Source: Allomyces macrogynus ATCC 38327 | Taxonomy: Eukaryota > Blastocladiomycota > Blastocladiomycetes > Blastocladiales > Blastocladiaceae | Length of the DNA: 64,000 nucleotides | Assembly: GCA_000151295.1 (NCBI GenBank) | Contig: GG745341.1 | Location: forward strand, 1,208,338 to 1,272,337 | Reading direction: 5' to 3' | Shown: piece after piece, positions 45,501-57,527 of the stretch | Layout: each line of letters starts with the position of its first letter | Position numbering within the stretch: the stretch's first letter is position 1 | The notes under the pieces: generated by a model | Databases searched by the model: none | What the model was told of the DNA's origin: nothing | The model's input: the letters and a program-made list of their open reading frames with translations, nothing else | Program-made: the position numbers and the translations under genes

Positions 45501-47041
45501 TGACCTCGAAGAGCCGGTAGGCTGCGCCGCGGCCCTTGCTGACAGCCTGGATCGACGGGGACAGGTTGACGATCGAGAAGGCGCCGACGGTGATTGCGAA
45601 CAGGACTTTCTACGCTCGGCACGGACCCCGTCAGCATCTTCCACCTCCTCCCGTATTGCCCACTTAACGTACCAGCACGTCACCACCCTTAATCTCGCCA
45701 CTCTCCACCAGTTTCGCGCCATACCACGCGCCGATCCCAAACAACAGGTAGAGCAGTCCGAAGAACACGCCGAACCCGCCGCCCGTGACCCACGCTTTGC
45801 GCTCGTTCACGCGCACCGTTTCCTCGAGCATGTTCGAAAACTTCTTGAGCGCGCGGTCCTGGCCGCCAAAGGCCGTGACGGTGCGAATGTTGGCGAGCGC
45901 TTCTTGTGCAATGGCGCCGGCCTTGGCGTAGACGGCTTGCGACCGCGAGGCGCCCTCAGAAAAGGCCTTGCCGACAATCACACCCGACGCGCCAAAGGCG
46001 GGGAACGTGGCCATCAGGACGAGCGTGAGTTTCCAGCCTAGTGAGGCGGAGAGTGGAGTGAGGGTTAGTGGGTGCCGTGTGCAGGTTCCGAAAAGATGAA
46101 GGAGCGGAGACGCACTGAGAATGAAGGCGATCACGAAACCGGTGATGAACTGGATCAGGTAGGCGGCGGCTTGCACAACCTTTTCGGAAATGCCCTCTTG
46201 GAACATGAGCGCGTCGCTAGAAACACCGAATTTGTCGCCGTCAACATCGCATCCCATTGTTCAAGGTGCCTCACAAATCGCATGAAATCGTACCTCGTTA
46301 ATCGCGTCGTCAAATCGCCGGCCTTGTTCTTGTCAAACCACGCCAAATCCTGGCGCATCGTCGTGCGAATGAAATGCGCGCGCGCGCGCCGCGCCTGCCG
46401 CTCGCCGGCCCACATGTACGACGCCTGCATCAGGTACGCCGCGACCATGGTCGCGACGCCAATCCCGACAAACAGGACGACCGTATTGACGACGTTCGTC
46501 CTGAGCGCCTCGGCGGCCAGGTCGACTTGTGGCCCGGACCCGTAAATCGCGCGCGTGCGCGCGTAGTCGATGAAGGGGTTCACGGCGTCACCGAGGAGCA
46601 CGGAAATGAGCGGGTTGGTGATACCTGGACGTCGGAAATGGATGAGGTGGTCAGAATGCGCATCGCTCGAGTGCGGTTCGAGTCGGGAACGGTCGATGAC
46701 GGACCATAGCCGATGGCGCCGAGGAACCCAACCGCCATGAGCACCTTATCCTTGGTGTCAGCGAACCGGAAGAGGGACAGGAACGGCACTGCCTTGGACG
46801 AGTTGTCGTCGTCCTTGGCCTCTCCGCTGGCCTCAGCAGACGGACGGTCTAGCGGTTGCTCGGCGTCAGCCATGAGCGGCGCCTTCAGGTCTTCGATTTT
46901 CCGGTCTGCGGCCGCGGAATGTGGTGGCGGAGCGCTGTGCACATCGTTGAGCGGAATCGCTGTGGGAGCTACTTCGTTGTCGGGCACGGCACCCGGTAGG
47001 AGCTGCGCGGCGGCCGGGTCAGGTTCTGGCACGGAGCCCAT
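42594..47041 (-). CDS. ABCB-type full transporter (P-glycoprotein-like), left copy
   Basis: A 1,333-residue product from seven exons (47041-46705, 46624-46294, 46216-46116, 46037-45673, 45609-44956, 44885-43680, 43601-42594), with all phases closing. Domain order is TMD1-NBD1-linker-TMD2-NBD2. NBD1 has Walker A GSSGSGKS, signature LSGGQKQR and Walker [12 protein letters not shown]2 has [16 protein letters not shown] and ILLLDEAT. Intracellular-loop signatures of P-gp are present ([19 protein letters not shown] and [17 protein letters not shown]). Both ATP sites look intact. The N-terminal ~110 residues are low-complexity and cytosolic. The start at MGSVPEPDP is chosen by alignment with the right copy; an upstream in-frame ATG (47236) is probably leader. 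The substrate (drugs, lipids or a pheromone-like peptide) cannot be read from sequence. Confidence 0.93.
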
Positions 47042-48720
47042 GGAGTCAGATACTTGTGCAGCGAGTGAAGTTGTTGAGAGGACGAGCAAAGGATGCAGCT
47101 GCGGGGGGTTGAGGGGGTACGAATCGTCGGTGCAGCAATGAGCTGGCAGGTCAACAGACAGAAGTGAACGGGTCGCATCGCGCGACTGACCGGCGAATTG
47201 ACTCGATGAACTGACTGTTGGCACATGGCGCTCCAAGCGCGTGCGATCGTGATCAGCCCATTAAAATGCGCTTCAGCCTCGACGGTAGAATCGGGGAGTA
47301 TCTCATCGAATAGCACCGAACCACGACCAGGCAGAACTTATCGCGCATACCTAAGCGCCAAGTCAACCAACAACACCGTCGCCGTGCGGTGCGCGCGGAC
47401 TTGCGAAAGACAACGGAGCGGCTGGGATGCCAAACGTATTGACCCGCTGGACGAGTTCCATTCCGCCGCGACTGGCGCTGCCGACTGGGCAGCTTCAGTT
47501 TGGCAGCGCCCTGCGATTCGGTTGCGGGCAGTCGCGGCCCCATCAACAGCATGGTCCACGCGGCCGGGCAGGGCGTGCGGCGGAGCAGGCGCTCGCCGCG
47601 CGGTGGCCCTCCGGCCGACGTGGATGGGCCTGAGGGACATGGATCAGACTCGTGGCCGGGCGTTTGGTCACTTCGCGCCGTTTCACACGGGGTTTCGCAC
47701 GTGGTTCCGCGTCGGCGCCCGGTTTCGCGTGGATTCTTTCGCGGTTCTTGCCCGTTTCAGTTGGGCTGATTCATCCGGTTTCAGCCGAAGTGCAGAATAA
47801 TGCCAGAGAGCTTCCTGTTTCAAACCGATCGAGCACACGTGGCTCCTCCAGAGCTCCGACGCTTCGTCGTTTCTGGCAACTCTCTGCTTGTTTGACTCCG
47901 CCAACCGACCTGTACACGAACAACAAACGGGCAAAAGCTCATCAGCGTTGGCCAACTCGGCCTCGCTCAATCCTGCCGCTCGACTCGCCATGATGACCCT
48001 CCCTCCACTTGGCGCAAACCGGCCTGCGGCCAGGCTTGTCCTCAACATTGGCCCCGACGCGGTCCCGAATGCACCCGCGTCTCCCGTCGACACGCAACGA
48101 AGCACCGCGCAAAACACCGAGCTCCAACCAACCGACAGCCAAAAATCCTGAGATGCGCTCGCCAGCCGCACCGGCCGAAAAGTGGCCAATTTGAGTTAAA
48201 ATCACGAACCACCACGACACGTCGCGCCACGCCTCATCCTTCTCGACGTTGGCCTGACTCTTAGCGATTTATGCGGCTCGACTCCGTGCGCGAGCGCGTA
48301 CGCGCGCCGCCCCCCGGGATCCGCCTGCGCTTCGCATGTCCAGCTGCCCGGCTATTCCTACCTGCCACGGCACTCGTCAACGCTCGTCAACTCTGCCCGC
48401 GCATGCTCGTCTCCCGCGGACCCATTTACGCACACTGCGGAACGCGTCTGTACGCCTGTGGCGCACCGCCATTCCTGGCCGACATGACACGGTCCACGAC
48501 GTTCACCAATATATATCGCGTGCGCCCCGGCTGCCCGCTGGGCACCACGTCCATTTCTCGGACTTGATTCGCGGACCATTGCTCAACCGCTCCCGTTTTG
48601 GAGCGTTCCTCGACTTGCTCCACGCTGCCGGCGCACCCGCTGGCAATCCAACCTCGTCCAACTCAATTCATCACCTTGCCCGCACGACCTCGGCGTATTC
48701 CTCGAGCTCCACCACCCACC
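47042..48720. other. 1.7-kb bidirectional region between the two ABC transporters
   Basis: This separates the divergent starts of the inverted pair. It is GC-rich with repeated GTTTCGC-type words near 47,690-47,730 and an ATATATAT stretch at ~48,508 that could be a TATA element for the right copy. No gene is recognised. Shared regulation of both transporters is plausible but inferred. Confidence 0.45.
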
Positions 48721-51700
48721 ATGAGCCGGACCGCTTCGGCCGCGCACCTGTTGCCGGGCGAGGTGCCGCTACCCGCACCCGACCTGGCCAGCAGCGCCGA
48801 CGACATTGCGCTGCACGACGTGCACCTTACCGCTCCGGTTCCCGAAGCTAACGGCACCGACCGACCATCACTCGATGCATGCGCTGGCGCTCCCGCGGCG
48901 GGCGCCGACACGATCAAGGCGCCGCTGATCACGGTCGCTGGCACTGTTCCGCCCGCGAGCGACGCGCGCGCTCCCGCTCCAGCGGCAGCGAGTGGAGATG
49001 AAGCACCACAGGTCGCGCCGTTCCTGTCCATGTTCCGGTTCGCCGACTCGCACGATTTCGCGCTCATGGCCGTCGGCGTTTTCGGTGCCATTGCGTACGG
49101 TGCGTGCTGGCCGCCCTTCCAGCGAATCGTCCCGTACGCGGATCTGACCCTGACCCTCCCCGCGCCATCTAGGTATCACGAACCCGCTCATGTCGGTCCT
49201 GCTCGGCAACGTCATCAACCCGTTCATTGACTACGCGCAGGCGCGCGCGATACTCGGCCCCGGTCCGCAACTCGACGCGGCGACTGAAACTCTCCAATCA
49301 AACGTGACGAGCGCGGTCCTGTTGTTTGTCGGCATCGGCGCCGCGACCATGGTCGCTGCGTACCTGATGCAGGCGTCGTTCATGTGGGCCGGCGAACGGC
49401 AGGCACGGCAGGCGCGCGCGCATTTCATGCGTGCCGTCATGCGGCAGGATTTGGCGTGGTTTGACAAGAATAAGGCCGGTGATTTGACGACGCGGTTGAC
49501 GAGGTGCGTCTTACGCTTCGCGTAGCTGACGGTGGAGGAGGAAGAACGGTGGGACTGATCTCCCGGGACGATAGCGACGCTCTGCATTTCCAAGAGGGCG
49601 TGTCGGAAAAAGTGATTCTCGCCATCGCCTACCTGATCCAGTTCTGCACCGGCTTCGTGATCGCGTTCATCGTCAGTCCGTACTCCTCCGCCCTTACTCT
49701 CCATCCGCGACCACGACCCCTCACCATGTCCCTTGATAGGCTGGAAACTCACGCTGGTCCTGATGGCCACGTTCCCGTTCTTCGGCGCGTCCGGAATCAT
49801 CGTCGGCAAGGCCTTTTCCGAGGGCACCTCGCGGTCGCAGGCCGTCTACGCGCAAGCCGGCGCCGTCGCACAGGAAGTGCTCGCCAACATTCGCACAGTC
49901 GTCGCGTACGGCGGGCAGGCGCGCGCGCTCGCCAAGTTCTCGGCGCTGCTCGAGTCGACGGTGCGCGCGGGTCGACGCAAGGCCTGGATCACGGGTGCTG
50001 GGCTCGGCGTTTTTTTCGGGCTGCTGTTCCTGCTGTGCGGGCTCGGCGCGTGGTACGGCGCGAAGCTGGTACAGAGTGGGGAAATCAGGGGCGGCGACGT
50101 TGTGGTACGTAGAGTTGTGCGGGATGTGCTGGTCAAGGCGTCACGGAGCTCACGCGCGTCGGGCGTCGGATGTAGAAAGTGCAAATGGCCGTGATCGTCG
50201 GCGCCTTTTCGATTGTCAACCTCTCCCCCTCGGTCCAGGCTGTCGGCAAGGGCCGTGCCGCCGGGTTCCGGCTCTTCGAGGTCATCGACTCGCAGCCAAC
50301 CATCGTCGATGGCGACAAGACGCTGCCGGACCTGACCGGCCGTATCTCGTTTGAGAACGTCGACTTTGCGTTCCCGTCGCGATCGTCCGTGCGCGTCCTG
50401 CAAAACTTCTCGCTCGACATTGAACCCGGCACGACCGTCGCGCTCGTTGGGTCGTCCGGGTCCGGCAAGTCGACGACAATCCAGTTGCTGTTGCGGTTCT
50501 TTGATGTGCTCGGCGGTGCGGTCAAGGTCGACGGCGTGCCGCTGCCGGAGCTGTCTCTGCAGTGGTACCGCCAGCGTGTCGGCTATGTGCCGCAGATGCC
50601 CGTACTCTTTGACGCGACGATTGAGGAGAATTTGAGGTTGGGCGCGATTGACGGGACGGAGGTCACGCAGGAAATGATGGAGCAGGCGTGCCGCGACGCC
50701 AACGCTCACGATTTCATCATGGGTCTGCCGCAAGGGTACCAGACGCCCGTCGGGGAGGCCGGCGCGTTGCTGAGCGGCGGGCAGAAGCAGCGGTTGGCGA
50801 TTGCGCGCGCGCTGATCAAGAACCCGAAGGTACGGGAGGATTATGACCACTGTTCCCATGACTTGGATTTGTCGATGTGGACTAACCTGATTTGTTTCTT
50901 TTTGCGTTGCAGATTCTGCTCCTCGACGAGTCCACGTCGGCACTCGACACCGAGTCCGAGAGCATCGTCCAGGCCGCGCTCGACAAGGCCGCGCAGGGTC
51001 GCACAACCATCACCATCGCGCACCGGCTCGCGTCGATCCGAAACGCCGACAAGATTGTCGTCATGGACAAGGGTCGCATCGTCGAACGGGCACGCACGAG
51101 TCTTTGATCGCACAAGGCGGCATGTACGCCGGGCTCGTCAAGGCGCAGGAACTCAAGGGCGCCACGGGCACGTCCAAACTGGCCCCCGCCGATTTGGCTG
51201 CACGCCGCGCATCCGCGACCCCTAGCTCAGCCACAACCGTCGTGACGGTCGCCAAGGATAAGAAGCCTGACGTGATCGACCCGAAAGTCGCGCTACTCGC
51301 GGAACTCGACAAGGAGAAGCGCGAAAAGGCCGAAATGGAGCGCATTTTGCGCGAACACTCGCTGTCGCTGTGGCGCGTCGTCAAGCTGCAGTGGAAAGAG
51401 TGGCCGGTACTCGTTGTCGGTATTTTCATGGGCACGCTGAATGGGCTAATTTGGCCGGCGTTTGGCCTCGTCATTTCCGAAATGCTCGACATGTTCAAGT
51501 ACACGGGCCAGGAATTGCAGGACAAGGCGTTTTTCTGGTTCATGGTCTTTCTCGGGCTCGGGCTTGGCAACGTCGTCATCAACTTGTTCCAGTTTGGCTG
51601 TTTCGGGATAGCCGGGGAGCGGCTCACGCGCCGTATTCGCGAGACCACGTTTGCGGCCATGCTGCGCCAGGAGATGGGCTGGTTCGATGACGAAAAACAC

Positions 51701-53187
51701 GGGACCGGCGCGCTGACCGTGCAGCTGTCGGAGCAGGCCGACTTGATTCAGAACCTGACGGGGCCGAACGCGGCGAACTTGCTGCAGCTCGTGGTCGCAA
51801 TGGGCGCGGCGATTGGGCTCGCGTTCTATTTCTCGTGGCAGCTGACGCTCGTCGTGTTTGCGTGCGTGCCCGTGATCGCGCTCGGGTCCATGTTCGAGGC
51901 CAAGATCATGCAGGGCGCGCTGAACAAGACGCGGCTCGCGTACGCCGAGGCCGGGCAGTCGGCGTGCGACGCGATTCAGAACATCGTTATGGTCAAGGCG
52001 CTCGCTCGTGAAGAGTACTTTGACAAGGATTACTTGCGCCGCGTCAAGGTTCCGTACGTGGCGGGTGTGCGCAAGGCGGTGATTGGCGCGTGGGGGTTCG
52101 GGTTCTCGCAAGCAGTTCAGGTAACGTGTTCTTTTCGTCTTATTCACTTTCTCCACCCGGTCGAAGACTGATCATTGTCGCGCCGATAAAGTTCTGGGTC
52201 TACTCGGTCGCCTTCTACGCCGGGTACCGGTTCGTCGAGCAGAACAGCATCCAGACGGGTGACCTGTTCCGGTCGATCTTCGTCATCCTATTCGGCACCA
52301 TTTCGTTTGCCCAAGCGGCGACGTTCGGTGGCAACATTCAAAAGGCCAAGGTCGCGGCGATCACCTACTTTGACCTGATCGACCGTGTGCCGCCCATCGA
52401 CTCGGCCAATACCGACGGCCTCAAGCCCGTCGACGTCGCAGGCAACGTCCAGGTGGAGAGCGGCACGTTCAGCTACCCGATGCGGCCAGATGCGACGATC
52501 TTGCGCGATTTCAACATAGAGGCTCTTGCGGGCAAGACGGTTGCTCTCGTGGGGCCGTCCGGGTCGGGCAAGTCGAGCACGCTCGCGCTCGCGCTGCGGT
52601 TCTACGAGTTGCAGCTGGGAGTGACCAAGGTCGAGGGGTACGACGTCAAGGAGTGGAACTTGGCCCACCTGCGCGAGCAGATGGCCGTTGTCTTGCAGGA
52701 CCCGACGCTGTTCATGGGCACGATTCGCGAGAACATCGCGTACGGCCATCCGGACCCGGATAGCGTCACCGAAGCCGACATTGAACGGTGCGCGCGCATG
52801 GCCAACATTCACGAGTTTATCGCCGCGCTGCCCGACGGGTACGCGACGCCCGTCTCGTCGTCGCAGTTGTCAGGCGGGCAAAAGCAACGCGTGTGCATTG
52901 CGCGTGCGCTCGTACGGAACCCACGAATTCTCCTACTCGACGAGGCAACGGCTGCACTCGATTCGCAGGCCGAGCGTGTCGTGCAAGCCGCGTTGGACGT
53001 TGCATCTCAAGGACGAACCACGATTACTGTCGCGCACCGGCTGGCCACGATCCAGAACGCCGACGTGATATTCGTCATCAAGCGAGGGCACGTAGTCGAG
53101 CAGGGCACGCATGACGAACTGCTCGCCATGCGCGGGCTCTACCACACGCTCGTGCAAAAGCAGCAGCTGGGCGCAGCGGCGAAGTAG
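48721..53187 (+). CDS. ABCB-type full transporter, right copy, with a one-base frameshift
   Basis: The same seven-exon structure as the left copy (48721-49099, 49173-49503, 49575-49675, 49740-50104, 50176-50829, 50913-52120, 52192-53187) and the same domains. NBD1 has [16 protein letters not shown] and LLLDEST; NBD2 has [16 protein letters not shown] and LLLDEAT. In exon 6 near 51085, one G present in the left copy is absent, just after NBD1 (in the ...KGRIVE stretch). The frame then shifts and stops at 51107. Exon 6 is 1,208 nt, two over a multiple of three, exactly as expected for one lost base. Everything downstream stays open and well conserved, so this is either a sequencing error or a very young lesion. 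With the frame intact the protein would be about 1,344 residues. Confidence 0.85.
50419..50829 (+). repeat. 411-bp gene-conversion tract shared by the two ABC transporters
   Basis: 50419-50829 and the reverse complement of 44956-45366 differ at one base in 411 (Arg versus Lys codon in ENL[K/R]LGA). Flanking exon and intron sequence is clearly diverged. The tract ends exactly at the exon 5 donor. Confidence 0.9.
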
Positions 53188-54119
53188 ATGATGGCGTAGA
53201 GCATCTGGTTGGTTTGCAGGTCGATTGTTTCGCACGTTCCCGGAGCCTAATTCTTCGCCGAAAACATCAAAATTTATCTCTCATCATGCTCCTTTAAATT
53301 CTGTCTTCAGCTTTTGGTTTGATCGAGATCTGGCGACATACTGGGGTTTGGCAACCTCCACCACCAGCAGTAGATTTCCCTGACCTACAAGCACTGACGC
53401 GGCCTGAATGTTGGCAAAATCGAATTTGAAGGTCTTGAGTGACCTATTCCCGTCTTTTGAGTGCCGCGGCAGAATCATTGTGAAAGGGGGGATGATGTCT
53501 TTCGCCACTTTGGTAAGCGCAACCCCAGCCCAGGCTGGCCTCTGCAAGATTGAAGAGTGAAAAATGCTCTCACGAAGCCCAGCTATCCAAGGATACTTTT
53601 TTTTTTGGGTGTGTGATCGGTTTGAGGAAAGGTGCAGTCCAGCAGCTGGTGCTGACATGGGTTTCAGGAGTGGCACAACACAGGAAACTGCGACCCCCCA
53701 ACATCTCCACTGTATATCGCCGTTGCTAGCTCACTACAGCACCATAATATGAATAGGCGACGTATTTACTTCATTATATGCGCTCGTGAGCCGGTTTTGG
53801 AGCCATTGGCAGCAGAAAATCTGGCTTTGGTCCAGTTTGGTAGACATCAAGATTGCATGGGCTGTATTGGCCTCTGGGCGGTGTCTGACCCGTCCCATGT
53901 TATGTGCGAGGATTTCAAGTAATGTTCCTGTCCATTTGGATCGCTTTGAGGCTGATATGGATGCATGGTGGGCATCCGCGTCTTGTCAACTCCACTGTGC
54001 AAACAAGAACTATCATTATCATACATTTCCAACAGAGGAGCAGTTGTTAGCTGTTCAGTTTGGCCTGGAGACTCGACTTTTAGATGAGCAGTGCGCAACA
54101 GCCTAGAGCAATTTTATAT
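53188..54119. other. Intergenic, no gene recognised
   Basis: AT content rises sharply after the transporter. Short open frames (e.g. 53786-54106, 106 codons) lack host codon bias and domains. Probably old repeat sequence. Confidence 0.4.
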
Positions 54120-54420
54120 GCCTATCATGGTCTTCTGGTGGCGCTTCTGTGCAATGCTCTCATAGCCAATCCTACTGTCCCCTCAAATATGAGTGTCGTC
54201 TTCGCGCCCTTGATGCCAAGGGCGATTTTTGGGAGAAGTTTTTGTTTATGTTACTCCCATGTTGATTTTTGCCATGTTGATTTCATTGCCACGTTGCTTT
54301 CTTGCTTTCTTGCTGCAGCAGATGTTATAGGCAGCAATAAAGAGAAAAGAGACTATGGGTGACACATTGCAGTCGTGATGGGGCAGCAATGTGGTGTGTG
54401 GTGTGGTGTGCTAAACAAAA
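54120..54420. repeat. Dispersed repeat, copy 1 (with AATAAA)
   Basis: Resembles 59550-59860 over about 300 bp. Shared words include CAATGCTCTCATAGCCAA, CCTACTGTC, GCAGATGTTA and GCAATAAAG, in the same order and orientation. The AATAAA signal near the end suggests the 3' part of a transcribed element. Confidence 0.65.
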
Positions 54421-54958
54421 TTGTTACACCACTGTCCATCAAGTTGCCATGAGTAGATGGGCATGAAGGCGTGCTGATTGATCTGTCATTGACAAATTGG
54501 AGACTGTTGCAAACACAAACACATGCTTAAAGACGTTGGGGCAGCAATGCCATGCCATTGCATTTTGTCAAGGCTGACAGTGGGACTGCAATTTCACACT
54601 GGATGAGCAGCACCCATGACAGTAATGGGAGACGTTTTTTCATACTGCCACACAGAGGAACACAATCGCTTTCGCCTGTCCAGCAGTTCAGCCCCAACTC
54701 TGAAACGATGGGGATCAAGTTGGCAGTGAATCCACTTGTGCAACTGACTGCATGCCCACAAGTCAGTTGATGGCATGTTGCTCTTAGACTGTCATGTACA
54801 GCAAGAAACAGGGCAATGAAATGACAGGCTCAAACACAAAACTGTCTTTCTGAACAAGGCTAAGAAGTCTGAGCTAGCTGACCTGGCCCTGTACTCTGTA
54901 TTTCGAACATGGCCTGTGCTGCTGCTGTCACCAGTGCCACCAAGCATTCATCACCTGG
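54421..54958. other. Intergenic, no gene recognised
   Basis: Low-CpG sequence continuing from the dispersed repeat, probably more of the same old element. Includes GGCAGCAATG words also seen near 59,830. Confidence 0.35.
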
Positions 54959-55800
54959 TCAGACCAGACCCTCCCACGAAAGCCTGCAGCGGTCATACCC
55001 GCTGACCGTGTCGCCGTCCCTGTTCGCGAAGATCAGGCCAAAGGAAGACGCACAGTGGATCTTGTGGATGCCATTGAGCGACGCGATGAGCAGCTTGCCA
55101 ATGGGCTTAGTCGCCAGCGTGAAAAACATGTCGGACTCTGTCGTGATCATGGCCTTGCCGTAGAAATCGCGCGCGAGCTTGATTATCGTCGAATAATGCC
55201 GACGGGCCAGCAGAAGGGAATGAGTTCATCTGCTCGAATCGGCGCTGAGGAAACGTTCCCGACCAAGTTGGTCTGGCCTGACATTGGACGCGAGAATTAC
55301 GCGCATGCTTGCAACCCACGATCTAGATCTGAATGTTGCCCGAAGCGTCAGCGCAATTGAACGGGTTGACGGTTTCGGATACGTGCGCGAGAAACCACAC
55401 CCGACAAAACCCAAGATTGGCATGACCTCAAACGTGGTCTTGACGCGCATGTGTGAGCGAGCACATTGGGTCCGGTCCTGCGCGACGCCGAGTCGTTAGC
55501 GCAAACTTACAGGCTCATCGGCATTTCGACGCCCAAAACGTACACTGCGCCGCCCATCGTCTGAATGCCATCCAGCACGACGGCCCTCCCAAGCTCCACG
55601 ATGGAGCAAGGGGCTTTTCCCAACTGACGAGCCATGGGGGTCGTGAGCGGAAGATGCCGTCTGTAGGACCAAACGCAATCAAAAACGCACGCCACGACCC
55701 CACGCAGATTGCTATTCGTGGAGCAGTTGGGCGAGAAGCCGACTTGCAGCGGCTCGAACATGTCCGTGACAACACGGAGTAGCGGTCCTTGCTCATGGTT
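54959..55800 (-). pseudogene. Possible gene remnant, weakly RCC1-like
   Basis: On the minus strand a normal host composition returns. Segments read VELGRAVVLDGIQTMGGAVYVLGV near 55,530-55,610 and DMFFTLATKPIGKLLIASLN, then IHKIHCASSFGLIFANRDGD, near 54,990-55,140. The last is reminiscent of RCC1-type propeller blades. A GTAAGT...CTAAC...CAG unit (33 bp) sits at ~55,469-55,501, but frames do not join into one product and no start was found. It may be a decayed gene or a gene with unresolved exons. Confidence 0.25.
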
Positions 55801-56625
55801 GCGCTTGGCCATGCCGAAGGCGACGAGAAACTTGACGCGACCGTGTCGACCGGACGACGCGAACTGGACAGCGCCAGTCGTTGGAATTGCGCAGGATCAG
55901 GGTCCTTGATTGGTGTGCGCCAAGGCGCTTCATGTCAATATGGACTCCGGTCCGTCTTGCCGCTTGTCGGGTTTCAAAGAAGTGTCGGTTGCAGCGAACG
56001 TTGAGAGTCGGTTGCAGCGGGCGTTGAGCTGTGCGGTTGGGCCTTGACGTCGTCGACGTTGCGGTTGATCTCTTCTTTGTGAAGAATGGACTGAACGACA
56101 GCGAAAATGGCGCGCTCTCGGCGCGAAGTCCCGCGGCTCGACAGTTGTGACAGGACGCTTCCAACGAAAACCGCCTGCTTGCGTCAGCCAAGTGGCGTTG
56201 GAGCACCCACACAGCACAGGCTCGGCCGCCCTTGCTGAGACTCCCTTCCCCCGCGGCCACGTTTCTTTCTCAAAGGGACAAGGTCCGTTTGGCCACCACT
56301 ACCAACTCGACGAACTGCTGCAACCCCATCAGCAACGCTGCGACGACGCCCACCACGACCATGTTTCAGCTCGAATTAACGCCGCGCCGTCCGTCTCGTC
56401 TATGTTCGCCCCTGGCAACCTCGCTGTCGCACCGAAACGCTGCCGCACCACTCCGTGGTCACGGTCGTCCATCCGTCGGCAAACGACCGCCGTGACGCCC
56501 GATTTCGCTCCCCCCGCGCTGCCACTCGTGTGCTTGCGCTCGTCGACTTCGCCGTTTGCGAAATCCTGCTCGATTTCGGCTCGTTTTCTGCGGTTTCTGC
56601 GATTACTGCAGCCACCCCTTACAGG
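55801..56625. other. Upstream region of the ubiquitin-L40 gene
   Basis: About 800 bp of host-like composition without a recognisable gene. It should include the promoter and leader of the ubiquitin-L40 gene, which is expected to be highly expressed. Confidence 0.4.
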
Positions 56626-57277
<652 letters not shown>

Positions 57278-57527
57278 ACCACTCGCCGCGGAGTCGCGGT
57301 TGGTCGGTCGCGTCGTGCGTGTGTTTTGTGGATCCTGTGCGGTTCGGAAATACATGTCGGACGATTGATTTCGCGAAGTATTTTTCTTGAGTCGCCTTGT
57401 TCTCTTGGTCAGGTTGTCAGGTTGATGGCAAACAGTGTTGCCACGCCAGGAGTCGCTTTGCGATTGTTTCATTGGCCGTTCATGTTGCAAACGACTTCAC
57501 CTTGAGGTCGTCACGCTCTTCTGTTCA

